A program made the position numbers and the translations under genes. A stretch of 64,000 bases of DNA from Flavonifractor sp. An10. Its GTDB lineage: Bacteria > Bacillota > Clostridia > Oscillospirales > Oscillospiraceae. This document shows, one piece after another, positions 32,001-40,171 of the stretch. The notes beneath the pieces were generated by a model. That model was given only the letters and a program-made list of their open reading frames with translations. It ran no database searches and was not told the origin of the DNA. The stretch is taken from positions 372,001 to 436,000 of the forward strand of contig NZ_NFMB01000004.1 in NCBI RefSeq assembly GCF_002161215.1, in the 5' to 3' direction. Position 1 is the first letter of the stretch. Each line of letters begins with the position of its first letter.

Positions 32001-33271
32001 CTGAGGGTCTCGTTCTTCTCGCTGTAGCGGGTGATCTTGGACAGGGTCTCCTGCAGGTACAGGACATAGTCCACGTCGCCGTCGTTGTTGTTGTCAATGA
32101 CCTCGACGGAGATGCCGTTCAGGTTGAAGCTGGTGCCGTCCTTCTCGCTGGAGACGTAGTTGTTGATCATGGCCTCGGCGTCAGCCTCGGTCTTGTAGTA
32201 GCCGTAGTTCACATAGAACTCGGTCTCGTCGGTGATGGACAGCCCGGTGCCCTTCAGGTAGTCCTTCACGGTGTCCTCGGTGGCGGTGGTGGTCTGGATC
32301 ACGTTCTGGTCATCCTTGGTGGCCACGCCCAGCACCTTGGAGTTGGACAGGATGGTGGTTTTTTCGATGTACAGAGTCACGGTCTTGCCCAGGTACTCCA
32401 CGGGGGTATCCACGTTGAACTGGATCTGGCCGGGCTGACGCACGCCCTCGCCGGTGGTGGTGTTGGCGGTGGTGGAGGAGTACAGGATCACATTGTCCAG
32501 GGTGGTCTTGCCATCCTTCAGAGCCGCGTCGGAGTCAGTCTGGTCCAGCTCGGCCCACTTGTTGCCCACCACGACGCCCTCCACCTTGTACACGCCGTAC
32601 ATGGCGCTCAAGATGGTGCGGCTGTCGGCATAGGCCAGGGCGTAGCCGTTCTCGTACTTCTCGATCATCTCCACGTCCAGGGCGTTGTAGATCAGCAGAG
32701 CCGCGTCATCACGGTTCAGAGGCTGGCTTACGTCCTTGGTGAAGTTGCGGAAGATGCCCAGGCGGGAGGCCAGAGCGTTGGTGTTCAGCGCCCAGTCGGT
32801 GCCCTCCAGGCCCTCGATCTTGGGATCATAGCCGGCGGCCACCAGCAGCATCTTCGCAGCCTCCACAGCGGTGACGCCCGCGTCGGGGTCGAAGGTGCCG
32901 TTGCCGCGGCCGGCAATGATGCCGGTGGTGTAACAGAAGTTGATGTGGCCCTTGGCCCAGTGGCTGTCAACGTCAGTCAGGCCGGAGGGGCTGTTGACAT
33001 ACAGAGCGCTGTTGTCGGCGCCCTGGTTCATGATGACGGAGATCATCTTCGCCATCTGGGCACGGTCCACGCCCTCGCCAGGCGCATAGGAACCATCGGG
33101 CTTGCCCTCGATGATACCCAGCGTGGTGAGCATGGAAACCGCATCCTTGTTCACGATCTCTTCCCGGTCGGAGAAATCGTTGTAGCTCACAGCGGAAGCG
33201 CCGACGACCATCAGGCCAATGACCATAACGACGGCCAGCACCAGGCTGAGAGCCCGTTTGAGGTTTCTCAT
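29087..33271 (-). CDS. Giant SLH-domain surface protein, cassette copy 1 (S-layer candidate)
   Basis: 1394-residue exported protein. The signal peptide (MRNLKRALSLVLAVVMVIGLMVVGASAVSYND) is identical to that of the paralogue at 36587-40171. SLH repeats cover about residues 30-200 (DFSDREEIVNKDAVSMLTTLGIIEGKPDGSYAPGEGVDRAQMAKM; LTDVDSHWAKGHINFCYTTGIIAGRGNGTFDPDAGVTAVEAAKMLL; a third with SRLGIFRNFTKDVSQPLNRDDAALLIYNALD). The rest is a long, acidic, beta-rich array with many Asp-Asn-rich turns and late Ig-like units. Size, composition and duplication suggest an S-layer subunit. AGAAGGAGGAAAATCC precedes the ATG. Confidence 0.85.
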   Translation of the reverse strand: MRNLKRALSLVLAVVMVIGLMVVGASAVSYNDFSDREEIVNKDAVSMLTTLGIIEGKPDGSYAPGEGVDRAQMAKMISVIMNQGADNSALYVNSPSGLTDVDSHWAKGHINFCYTTGIIAGRGNGTFDPDAGVTAVEAAKMLLVAAGYDPKIEGLEGTDWALNTNALASRLGIFRNFTKDVSQPLNRDDAALLIYNALDVEMIEKYENGYALAYADSRTILSAMYGVYKVEGVVVGNKWAELDQTDSDAALKDGKTTLDNVILYSSTTANTTTGEGVRQPGQIQFNVDTPVEYLGKTVTLYIEKTTILSNSKVLGVATKDDQNVIQTTTATEDTVKDYLKGTGLSITDETEFYVNYGYYKTEADAEAMINNYVSSEKDGTSFNLNGISVEVIDNNNDGDVDYVLYLQETLSKITRYSEKNETLSFYTPTRDTKDLLNGKTETIAVDFADVVYPNEDTVTTDDLILYVQYGGRTYITVPEVVTGTMTRVDRDKDDELYITIDDGDTYKQSYILDAITMVDADMARFLIEDAKGDVGFDTKYDFILDSTGSYIVAFRPAEEVVTNYALVLDSAWTKNALDVKGQLKILKADGTEGTYYINWNASKKNAFGDNDADLRAYMGTEDVLGGFDTGAAAGTVITYTLSDDDMLTIKSVLSQHNLANSRDVTSKVSEGDFLADNKGDYRGNLNSGDVVYMEENAAANKLVFGDASGDPSSTPNTQYVLTGAYENGDGYLTVKATNDKDGAITDSGRVFAIDKNTVAFYYDVVEDKDLKKGGKYYETSYKEGDVLYGVATGWDKMSNVAEGTGAQVYPVLKKTEDKTYAATNLAEVVLFNARTSTNTQNWLLVLDANAVTSKILELNVVFEDGTTKSIDVSKDDYESEFDKPDGYAYMVAYTYSENADGTYDLNLNSRTAATTAELLKNGTLDVDNNKDNDYNYSGRVYPTLVGNSKVWDVTDASKAGDEVSKGDFVVGALKNAVIITTNDNKVLQTAWIWDYDDSKPSDDKDDPGDLRVTYDQQTVRVYNPDNATQLELARAITNELRDKGFTDITVGNTWWGNGGLTVNDSAMGTVTATDVDSGLTVRIPVEQVYRVTYNGTFVGYVGEGETIDFRTTNGDFLVNSTYGYASDGFSDVTVSGNTATFKVPSDGTSQNWRNAGSLESSANKTFAIVDAYIVRIGANVSVTMPSGRSVSDTNVVAAGTEVTVSSSLTGNQQLTATEGTKIVEIGDAGSRPSTTYKVTADVTFNVKGLANIAGSTQDVIDAVKGSKFEGVEKCVSTNVAMDVDENNHKITLSSIGTMTPLDNTASMDPQTQLSLNIFWYGNDNLSGKSDVGASEILSWYNTQHSANATKLAIVSITIGDDNLLLLVSDSRTYQTTTHSFNGVSYTIDFSGLTW

Positions 33272-33557
33272 TTTGGATTTTCCTCCTTCTAAAATTTGAG
33301 GCTTGGATTGCCATATTCCACCAATATCCGGTAAAATAGGGAAATCAGAGGCGTATGACGACCCTTACATGCAATTTGAAGTGAGGAAATCCTGCGGTAT
33401 TCAGACATTTTTAGCTTGATTTACAGCTTAAATATTCCCATGGTAGACATTTGGTAGACACGAGACGGCAAAAGAAAGGGCGCGCAGCGGGAAACCGCTG
33501 CGCGCCAATAGTTTGCGGGATTGATTTGGTAGACATCTGGTAGACATGGACTCAAAT
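33176..33557. repeat. 380-bp direct repeat spanning SLH gene start and upstream region, copy 1
   Basis: Nearly identical (about 15 differences by eye) to 40076-40457, exactly 6900 bases away. It covers the signal-peptide codons, ribosome binding site, whole 5' region and the terminator of the upstream gene. Such a block is a substrate for recombination or gene conversion between the two SLH loci. Confidence 0.85.
33441..33546. promoter_or_regulatory. Two pairs of TGGTAGACA boxes flanking a terminator
   Basis: TGGTAGACA occurs at 33441, 33452, 33527 and 33538: two pairs, each with starts 11 bases apart, one DNA turn. Between the pairs GGCGCGCAGCGG (33479-33490) and CCGCTGCGCGCC (33495-33506) form a hairpin followed on the minus strand by CTTTCTTTT, the terminator of spoIVB. 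The same layout recurs at 40341-40446. The boxes may be regulator sites for the SLH gene (inference). Confidence 0.6.
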
Positions 33558-33571
33558 GTCCTCTGAGTCCG

Positions 33572-34609
33572 CTAGGCGTTTTCTCCCATTGCGGTTTCGG
33601 CCTGAGACAGCATCGTTTCGGCCAGGATGCCGTACCCTTGGGTCGGATCATTGACCAGTACATGGGTAACCGCGCCCACCAGCTTGCCGTTCTGAAGGAT
33701 GGGGCTGCCGCTCATGCCCTGGACAATGCCGCCGGTGGCCTCCAGCAGGCGGGGGTCGGTGACCTTGAGCATCAGGTTCCGGGTGTCGCTGTCATTGGCG
33801 GGATAGAGATGGACGATCTCCACGGTGTACTCCTCCACCTGATCCCCCGCAATGTTGGAGAGGATCGTGGCCTCGCCCGTCCGCACCTCGCCGCGGGAGG
33901 CCACCGGCACGGGTTCCAGCCCCTGAAGCAGGCTCTTGTCCGTCAGAGTGCCGAAGACACCACCGGCTGTGTTGGCGGAGAGCTGCCCCAGCTCCCGCTG
34001 GGTCTGGAAGGCGCCGTGGAGCTCACCAGGGGCGCCCTTTTCCCCCTTCTGGACGTCGGTGACCTCCGAGTAGAGCAGAGCGCCGGACTGGAGGGGCATG
34101 AGCTTGGCGGTGTCCACGTCGCTGATGCCGTGGCCCAGGGCGCCGAAGCAGCCGGTCTCCGGATCACAGAAGGTCAGGGTGCCGATGCCCGCCATGGAGT
34201 CCCGGATCCACGCCCCCAGCTTGTACTGGCCGTCGCTGCCGCACTGGACGGCCTGGGCGGTGAGCTGGACAGTCTTGTCATCCCGCACGGCCCGGATGCT
34301 CATGGGCGCGCCGCCCACGGCCTGGAGGACGCTCTGCACCTCCTCGATGCTGTCCACCTCCTCCCTGTTGATGTGAGTGATGATGTCGCCCTCCCGCAGG
34401 CCGCAGTCCCGGGCGGGGGCACTGCTGCCGGTCTCGCCGGCCACCTCGGAAAAGCCAACCACCATCACGCCGTCGGAAAAGAGCTTGATGCCCACCGCCC
34501 GGCCCAGGGGCAGGACAGTGCGGGCCTCCGCGGCCCGGGCGGTTACAGCCGGTACCAATGACGCCGCCACCAGTGCCGCCGCCAGAACCGCCCCCAGCCA
34601 CGGCCGCAA
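33572..34609 (-). CDS. spoIVB: SpoIVB peptidase
   Basis: PDZ-domain serine peptidase (family S55) secreted from the forespore; it triggers pro-sigma-K processing at engulfment. The 345-residue protein has an N-terminal membrane signal (LRPWLGAVLAAALVAASLVPAV), a PDZ domain (VGFSEVAGE to CGLREGDIITHINREEVDSIEEVQSVL) and a C-terminal peptidase domain with GALGHGISDVDT (His) and IVQGMSGSPILQNGKLVGAVTHVLVNDPTQGYG (catalytic Ser in GMSGSP). TTG at 34609 has AAGGAGG eight bases upstream. The gene is followed by the terminator inside the SLH upstream repeat. Confidence 0.93.
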   Translation of the reverse strand: MRPWLGAVLAAALVAASLVPAVTARAAEARTVLPLGRAVGIKLFSDGVMVVGFSEVAGETGSSAPARDCGLREGDIITHINREEVDSIEEVQSVLQAVGGAPMSIRAVRDDKTVQLTAQAVQCGSDGQYKLGAWIRDSMAGIGTLTFCDPETGCFGALGHGISDVDTAKLMPLQSGALLYSEVTDVQKGEKGAPGELHGAFQTQRELGQLSANTAGGVFGTLTDKSLLQGLEPVPVASRGEVRTGEATILSNIAGDQVEEYTVEIVHLYPANDSDTRNLMLKVTDPRLLEATGGIVQGMSGSPILQNGKLVGAVTHVLVNDPTQGYGILAETMLSQAETAMGENA

Positions 34610-34901
34610 TTTGGATTCCTCCTTCAAAGAACCACCCCTTTTGATGCAGAAATCGCGGCGCAGATCGTGCGCCGAGTTTAATATGGTCGGAAATCCGGCC
34701 GCCTTCTCTGGGAATGAAACGCTCTTTTGGCTTGGCCGGGATTCCCAGATGCCGCGCCGGCCGCCTTCCCGGTTTTATGCTGGAAGTGTCCTCTATACTT
34801 CCCATGATTTGTTATCTGTGTATTGGAAAACATCTGGATCCGGGTATGGGCGTCCATGCCGGTGCATATACTTCAACAGATTGAAACAGGGGGGATTTGC
34901 C

Positions 34902-35396
34902 ATGTCCCGTATTTCCAAGGCGGCGCTGCTGGCGTTTGCGGTCGCCACGCTGGCGGGCTCCTGCCTGCACTTTGTCTATGCGCTGTTTCCCAACGGGCTC
35001 ACCGCGGTGCTGGCCCCGGTGAACGAGAGCATCTGGGAGCACCTGAAAATCCTGGTCTGGCCCTGCGTGCTGGGGGCCGTCCCGCTGCTGCGGCGGGAGC
35101 CGGACGGCCTGGGGGCTAGGGCGTTTTCCCTGCTGCTTGCCGCCGGGCTCATGCTGGCGGCGGGCTGGCTGTATCACGGCGTGCTGGACGGCCGCGCCCT
35201 GCTCTTTGACGTGGTGCTTTACGTGCTGTGCATGGGTGTGTGTTTCCTGCTGCCGGCCTTCCTCCGGGGGAGCTTCTGGCGGGAAAAGGCGCGGCTCTGG
35301 TGTGGCCTGGTGCTCGCGCTGATGGTGCTGATGGTGGTGTTCACCTGGCTCCCGCCGGATGCCGCCCTGTTCCATGAACTGCCGAAAACGGATTGA
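34902..35396 (+). CDS. DUF6512-like small membrane protein
   Basis: 164-residue membrane protein with five to six hydrophobic helices. The segment PNGLTAVLAPVNESIWEHLKILVWPCVLGA (about 30-59) is the signature of a clostridial family annotated DUF6512. No enzymatic residues are evident. CAGGGGGGATTTGCC precedes the ATG. It is divergent from spoIVB and upstream of the Hsp20 gene; the 290-base gap on its left shows no further feature. Confidence 0.6.
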   Translation: MSRISKAALLAFAVATLAGSCLHFVYALFPNGLTAVLAPVNESIWEHLKILVWPCVLGAVPLLRREPDGLGARAFSLLLAAGLMLAAGWLYHGVLDGRALLFDVVLYVLCMGVCFLLPAFLRGSFWREKARLWCGLVLALMVLMVVFTWLPPDAALFHELPKTD

Positions 35397-35458
35397 ATTA
35401 CGGCCCATCTGGTCAATTATGACCTTTTTTCGTATGAAATATGTTTTTTCTGTAAACA

Positions 35459-35501
35459 TTAGCACTCTCCTATTGACAGCGCTAATCCAAGGTGCTATAA
35501 C
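35459..35501 (+). promoter_or_regulatory. CIRCE-like HrcA operator over sigma-A promoter of hsp20
   Basis: TTAGCACTC-N9-CAGCGCTAA (35459-35485) matches the CIRCE inverted repeat TTAGCACTC-N9-GAGTGCTAA with two changes in the right arm. It overlaps TTGACA (35473-35478), 17-base spacer, TATAAC (35496-35501). HrcA repression of the Hsp20 gene is expected. Confidence 0.75.
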
Positions 35502-35581
35502 ATAGTTGTTCCAAGAGAGAGGAACCCAAAGGGCTCCTCCCGCAGGGCACAAGATAAGTGATAAGAATGGAGGAATGACTT

Positions 35582-36028
35582 ATGTTGCCCAGCATCTTTG
35601 GTGAGAATTTGTTTGATGACTTTTTCACGGACGGCTTTATGCCGATTCCGGTGTGGAATGGACGCAGTCCCCTGTACGGCAAGCATGCCAAGAACCTGAT
35701 GAAGACCGACGTGCGGGAGACCGACACCGGCTATGAGGTGGACATCGATCTGCCCGGCTTCAAAAAGGACGAGATCAGCGTGGAGCTGAAGGACGGCTAC
35801 CTGACCGTCAGCGCCGCCAAGGGCTTGGATAAGGACGAGAAGGACAAACAGGGCAAGTATATCCGGCAGGAGCGCTACGCCGGCGCCTGCTCCCGCAGCT
35901 TCTATGTGGGCGAGGCCGTGCAGCCCGGCGAGGTTCACGCCAAGTACGAGGACGGCATCCTGCGGATTGACGTCCCCAAGAAGGAGACGCAGGCCGTGGA
36001 GTCCCCCAGCCGGATTGCCATCGGCTGA
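35582..36028 (+). CDS. hsp20: Small heat shock protein, Hsp20/alpha-crystallin family
   Basis: 148-residue ATP-independent holdase chaperone. The alpha-crystallin domain spans about 40-135: MKTDVRETDTGYEVDIDLPGFKKDEISVELKDGYLTVSA, ERYAGACSRSFYVGEAVQ and the conserved YEDGILRIDVPKKE. The N-terminal segment (MLPSIFGENLFDDFF) and short tail (RIAIG, an IxI-like motif) fit the family. GGAGGAATGACTT precedes the ATG. It is a single-gene transcript with CIRCE control and its own terminator. Confidence 0.95.
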   Translation: MLPSIFGENLFDDFFTDGFMPIPVWNGRSPLYGKHAKNLMKTDVRETDTGYEVDIDLPGFKKDEISVELKDGYLTVSAAKGLDKDEKDKQGKYIRQERYAGACSRSFYVGEAVQPGEVHAKYEDGILRIDVPKKETQAVESPSRIAIG

Positions 36029-36040
36029 GCACGGAACACA

Positions 36041-36080
36041 GGGCCCCCGGCTCCGGTTTATCCGGGGCCGGGGGCCTTTC
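36041..36080 (+). terminator. Terminator of hsp20
   Basis: GGCCCCCGGC (36042-36051) pairs with GCCGGGGGCC (36067-36076), followed by TTTC. Confidence 0.75.
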
Positions 36081-36105
36081 TGCCGCCCGCGTTCCCCAAG
36101 ACCGG

Positions 36106-36145
36106 AAATATCCCTCCCGGCATGACCGCCGGGAGGGATATTTTT
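36106..36145 (+). promoter_or_regulatory. Terminator-like hairpin covering the ribosome binding site, copy 2
   Basis: AAATATCCCTCCCGG (36106-36120) pairs with CCGGGAGGGATATTT (36129-36143), then TT and ATG. Compared with copy 1, an AT step is added in the left arm and its complement in the right, so the pairing is preserved. GGGAGGG again is the ribosome binding site. Confidence 0.75.
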
Positions 36146-36526
36146 ATGGCTACATACACAAGCAACTATCAGCTGCACCAGTGGGAGGCCAGCGACAGCT
36201 TCCTGCGTACCGACTTCAATACCGATTTCCAGAAAATCGACGCCGCCATCAAGGGGGTGGAGACGGAGGCCTTGGCCGAGGCGGGGAAGAAGTGTGAGCT
36301 GACTATTGGGCAGTTTACGGGCACGGGTGCAGGCACCTACACGGTAAACCTAGGCTTCCGGCCAAGGTTTTTGATGATCTGGGGCGAGTCGTACTCCGGA
36401 TTCTGGTCAGAGGTCATGCGGGAAGATTATCTGACCATCACCGATAGCGGCTTCTCGATGGCATATTCTGAAAGAGGCCTTGCCAACTACAAAGGCAAGC
36501 CTTACTACTACCATGTGTTCCATTGA
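36146..36526 (+). CDS. Small phage-tail-like protein, cassette copy 2
   Basis: 126 residues; the first 40 (MATYTSNYQLHQWEASDSFLRTDFNTDFQKIDAAIKGVET) are nearly the same as in the gene at 28579-29007, while the beta-rich end (CELTIGQFTGTGAGTYTVNLGFRPRFLMIWGESYSG) is diverged. A conserved base with a variable tip is how tail-fibre and adhesin modules evolve. The ATG directly follows the hairpin; the longer frame from 36122 would run through the hairpin. It is convergent with the second giant SLH gene. Confidence 0.65.
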   Translation: MATYTSNYQLHQWEASDSFLRTDFNTDFQKIDAAIKGVETEALAEAGKKCELTIGQFTGTGAGTYTVNLGFRPRFLMIWGESYSGFWSEVMREDYLTITDSGFSMAYSERGLANYKGKPYYYHVFH

Positions 36527-36530
36527 AAAA

Positions 36531-36558
36531 GCCCCCCGGGCCATAATGGCCCGGGGGG
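36531..36558. terminator. Bidirectional terminator between convergent genes, cassette 2
   Basis: CCCCCCGGGCCA pairs with TGGCCCGGGGGG around a three-base loop; on the minus strand it runs into CTTTTTC, ending the SLH transcript. Confidence 0.8.
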
Positions 36559-36586
36559 TATAGGGTCTTATGCTGATGAAGCTAAC

Positions 36587-39500
36587 TTAGTAGCTCGCAG
36601 CAACGATGCCGGAGTACACAGGAGTCGCAGTCGGATTGGCAGCGGGGTCAACGTCGTACACAGTGACGCGGTAGAGGTTGCCAGCCGCCATGTTGATGGT
36701 GGTCAGAGTGGCAGTACCGCCGCTGACGGCGACCCGATCCACGTTGCCCACCGGCCAGAAGTCGGTGCCGTCCTTCAGCTCAACCTTAAACCAATAGGTC
36801 GCATCGGTGCCGGTGATGGTAATCTGGTTTTTGCCGGTGATCGCCAGAGTGGAGATCTTGTCAGCGGCCTTAATCTCCATCTTGAAGGTATAAGTCTCGC
36901 TGTCGGTGCCATCACTGGAGGTCACAGTAAAGCGGGCATAGTAGGTACCACTGCTTGCCGGGGCATTACCGCTGTTGGCCGTCCAGCCGCCGCCAGCCAG
37001 AGCGGGCGGAGTCGCATTGTTATAGACATCGACATGGCTGATCACGGCGCTGGGATCGCTGGTCACAATCGCGGCACAGATAGCACTGCTCTGACGCTGA
37101 GAATCAGAGATGGTGATCGTAGGCGCACCAGCAAAGCTGGCGCCTGCGGCCTGCTCAATCTGCTGGGGAGTGGCAGAAGAACCCTTGAAGGAGACAGAGC
37201 TCAGACCCACGTCATCCATATCGGGCATGTCATAGTCGGCCATGACGAAGGCGGCGCGGATCACCATGTCGCGGTCAAAGACCACAACAGCCTTCTGACC
37301 ATCCCGCAGGGTAGTGGTGGGGCAGGTGGTGTCGTCGCTGTCCAGCTCGGTGATGTCGAAAATCACGCTGGTGTTCTTGTCAGCCAGACGGGTGTAATCC
37401 CAGTTCTTGTTGAGCGGAGCATTGGGATAGCCGATCAGGCTCTGCCAGTTGTTCATGTAGCCCACAAAGGCGGTGGTCAGGGTCTCGTAGCCATCCACCT
37501 TGGTGTACAGCTGAGACTCGCGGGTCAGACCCAGAGCAGTGAGCGCCTCGTCGGTGTCGTACACGTTGACGTACATATCGTCGGTGACGCGGACGTAGCC
37601 GGCGACGTGCTGGGCAGGCTCAGCGTCATCCTTCTCAAAGTGGGCGATACCCTTGGCGTCCTCGGTGTAGATGTAGACCTCGCCCACCTTGACGTCGCCG
37701 CCAAACTTGTCGGACGCATCATCGGACTTGACCTCGCGCAGGACGGTGCCGTCCATGGTCACGACGTCATAGTAGTAATAGTCGTCGGTGCTGACATTGT
37801 AGCTGCGGGCCACGTAGACGAACTCGTCCTGGCCAAACTGGGCCTGCTCGGTGTAGATCACGATGGCGGCGGCCACGTCGGTGATGCCGCTCTTCTTGAT
37901 CACAGAGGCGTAGACCTTGTTGCTGCCGTCGATGGTAGCGGCGACATTGTCGCCGGCGGCATCGATCAGGCGGGCCATGTTGTCATAGCCGGTGACCACA
38001 GAGCCCTCCTCACCATCATAGTAGTAGATGACGGTGCTGGCGGAGATGCCGTAGTTGCCAGTGACACCCGGGGTGTTTGTCAGCTTGATTTGCACATCGC
38101 CCTTGGCGATATCATCGGCCAGATAAGGCTGGCTGGAGGTAAAGAACACATCATCGGTAATCGTAGTGCTGCCAATGGTGTAGTTATCACTGGAGCCGTT
38201 GTTGATGAGCTTGCCGGCCTTGGTGGTGCCGTCCTTCATGGTGGCGAAGGTGGGCAGGCTGATGGTGACCTCGTTGGTCTCCTCATTGATGGAGTAGGCC
38301 ACCAGGTTGCCGGCCGCATGGCCGCCACTGGGATACTTCTGACCAGAGGTAACAGAGTAGTCGTAGTTGCCCAGGAACATCTTCAGAGCCTCATCCTTGG
38401 TCTTGCCGTCATAGGAGAAGTTCTTGGCGCTGGCATCCCAGTTCACGGTGTACTTGCCCTCGGTGCCGTCGGGCAGGAGCAGCTTCACCTGAGCGGAAGT
38501 ATCCAGGTTGTTGGTGGACCAGGAGGAGTCCAGAACCAGGGCGTACTGGTCGGGCTTGGTGTCGACCTTCTTGAAGGCGGTGACATAGCCGTGGTTGTCC
38601 AGATAGTAGTTGTAGGTGGTGTCAAACTGGACGCCGTCATCACGGTTGTTCTCGCACTTCTCAACGTCGAACTTGTAGATATCAGCGGTGCGGATCACGG
38701 ACAGGCCGTCGTCCTCATACTTCTCGCCATCCACGCGGATGTACTGGTTGTCGTAGTCCTCAACGTTGAAGAGCTCCATCTCGCCGGTGACATACTCGGC
38801 CAGCTCCACATAGTAGCGGTTGCCGTACTCCACGAAGAGCACCACGTCGCCGGCCTCGTAGTCGTCGTCGGTCTCGATGGTGTCCTCCACGCCCTTCAGG
38901 CTGATCTCGCCGCGGTCGGCGTTGGCCTTGGTGACGTCAGTCATGGTCTTCTCCAGGGAGAGGACGTAGTCGACGATGCCGTCATCATCGTTGTCGATGA
39001 TGGTCAGGTCGGCGCCCTTCACATTGTAGGTGTTGTTGAAGGCGCGATCCTCGGGATCGGGGTTCTTGGCGCTGGGATCATACTGGCCGTAGTTCAGGAA
39101 GTACTCGGTATCCTCGTTGACGGTCAGGCTGTTGTCCCGCAGCAGCTTCTTCAGGGAGCCGTCGCCGGTGCCGTTGTCCACGTTGGCGTAGCTGGTGATC
39201 ACCACGTTATCGTCGGACAGCACGGGGTCGCCGTACACGGTGGAGTTGGCCAGAATGGTGGTCTTCTTCACGTACATGGTGACGGTCTTGCCCAGCATAT
39301 CAACGGGGGTGGAGACCTCGAAGGTGCCCACAGTGGTACGGTCGCTGGGGCTGTCCACCTGGGTGTTGGTGGTGGTGGAGAAAATGCCGCGGGGGTTCTC
39401 GATGCGGGTCAGGCCCTCACGCAGAGCCTCATCCTTGTCAGCACCCAGGGTGGCCCACTCGTTGGCGGTGACGACGCCCTCCACGCGGATCACACCGTAC

Positions 39501-40171
39501 TTGTCGGACAGGATGGTGCGGTGGTCGGCGTAGGTCAGGGCGTAGCCGTTGGAGTACTGCTGAATCATCTCAACGTCCAGGGCGTTGTAGATCAGCAGGG
39601 CAGCGTCGTCGCGGCTCAGGGGGGCAGTCAGATCCTTGGTGAAGTTGCGGAAGATGCCCACGGAGTCGGCCATGGCGGACACATTCAGCGCCCAGTCGGT
39701 GCCAACGAAGCCCTCGGTGGCGGGGTCGTAGCCGATGGCCACCAGCAGCATCTTGGCGGCCTCCAGAGCGGTCACATCCGCGTTGGGGTCAAAGATCCCG
39801 GCACCGCGGCCGGCGATGATGCCGGTGGTGTAGCAATAGTTGATGTGGCCCTTGGCCCAGCTGGTGCTGATGTCGGTCAGGTCGGAGCTCACATTTTCGT
39901 AGAGCGCGGCGTTGTCCACGCCCTTGTTCATGATGACGGAGAGCATCTTCGCCATCTGGGCGCGGTCCACGTTCTCGGTGGGCGCATAGGATCCATCGGG
40001 CTTACCCTGGATGATGTCCAGAGCAACCAGCATGGAAACCGCGTCCTTGTTGACGATCTCGTCCTTGTCGGTGAGATCGTTGTAGCTCACAGCGGAAGCG
40101 CCGACGACCATCAGGCCAATGACCATAACGACGGCCAGCACCAGGCTGAGAGCCCGTTTGAGGTTTCTCAT
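36587..40171 (-). CDS. Giant SLH-domain surface protein, cassette copy 2 (S-layer candidate)
   Basis: 1194-residue paralogue of the protein at 29087-33271. It has the same signal peptide and closely similar SLH repeats (DLTDKDEIVNKDAVSMLVALDIIQGKPDGSYAPTENVDRAQMAKM; LTDISTSWAKGHINYCYTTGIIAGRGAGIFDPNADVTALEAAKMLL). Common blocks continue in the body (ALVLDSSWSTNNLD versus ALVLDSAWTKNALD; GTEGKYTVNWDASAKN versus GTEGTYYINWNASKKN), but the C-terminal thirds differ. The end has Ig-like repeats (GTYYARFTVTSSDGTDSETYTFKMEIKA). Likely an alternative or phase-specific S-layer protein (inference). Same ribosome binding site as copy 1. Confidence 0.85.
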   Translation of the reverse strand: MRNLKRALSLVLAVVMVIGLMVVGASAVSYNDLTDKDEIVNKDAVSMLVALDIIQGKPDGSYAPTENVDRAQMAKMLSVIMNKGVDNAALYENVSSDLTDISTSWAKGHINYCYTTGIIAGRGAGIFDPNADVTALEAAKMLLVAIGYDPATEGFVGTDWALNVSAMADSVGIFRNFTKDLTAPLSRDDAALLIYNALDVEMIQQYSNGYALTYADHRTILSDKYGVIRVEGVVTANEWATLGADKDEALREGLTRIENPRGIFSTTTNTQVDSPSDRTTVGTFEVSTPVDMLGKTVTMYVKKTTILANSTVYGDPVLSDDNVVITSYANVDNGTGDGSLKKLLRDNSLTVNEDTEYFLNYGQYDPSAKNPDPEDRAFNNTYNVKGADLTIIDNDDDGIVDYVLSLEKTMTDVTKANADRGEISLKGVEDTIETDDDYEAGDVVLFVEYGNRYYVELAEYVTGEMELFNVEDYDNQYIRVDGEKYEDDGLSVIRTADIYKFDVEKCENNRDDGVQFDTTYNYYLDNHGYVTAFKKVDTKPDQYALVLDSSWSTNNLDTSAQVKLLLPDGTEGKYTVNWDASAKNFSYDGKTKDEALKMFLGNYDYSVTSGQKYPSGGHAAGNLVAYSINEETNEVTISLPTFATMKDGTTKAGKLINNGSSDNYTIGSTTITDDVFFTSSQPYLADDIAKGDVQIKLTNTPGVTGNYGISASTVIYYYDGEEGSVVTGYDNMARLIDAAGDNVAATIDGSNKVYASVIKKSGITDVAAAIVIYTEQAQFGQDEFVYVARSYNVSTDDYYYYDVVTMDGTVLREVKSDDASDKFGGDVKVGEVYIYTEDAKGIAHFEKDDAEPAQHVAGYVRVTDDMYVNVYDTDEALTALGLTRESQLYTKVDGYETLTTAFVGYMNNWQSLIGYPNAPLNKNWDYTRLADKNTSVIFDITELDSDDTTCPTTTLRDGQKAVVVFDRDMVIRAAFVMADYDMPDMDDVGLSSVSFKGSSATPQQIEQAAGASFAGAPTITISDSQRQSSAICAAIVTSDPSAVISHVDVYNNATPPALAGGGWTANSGNAPASSGTYYARFTVTSSDGTDSETYTFKMEIKAADKISTLAITGKNQITITGTDATYWFKVELKDGTDFWPVGNVDRVAVSGGTATLTTINMAAGNLYRVTVYDVDPAANPTATPVYSGIVAASY

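Noticed and set aside
29075-33292. 1405-codon plus-strand frame over the first giant SLH gene
   Set aside because: His/Gly/Val-rich mirror of a GC-rich acidic coding sequence; the minus strand has the signal peptide, SLH repeats and ribosome binding site. The same applies to 37034-40192 on the second copy.
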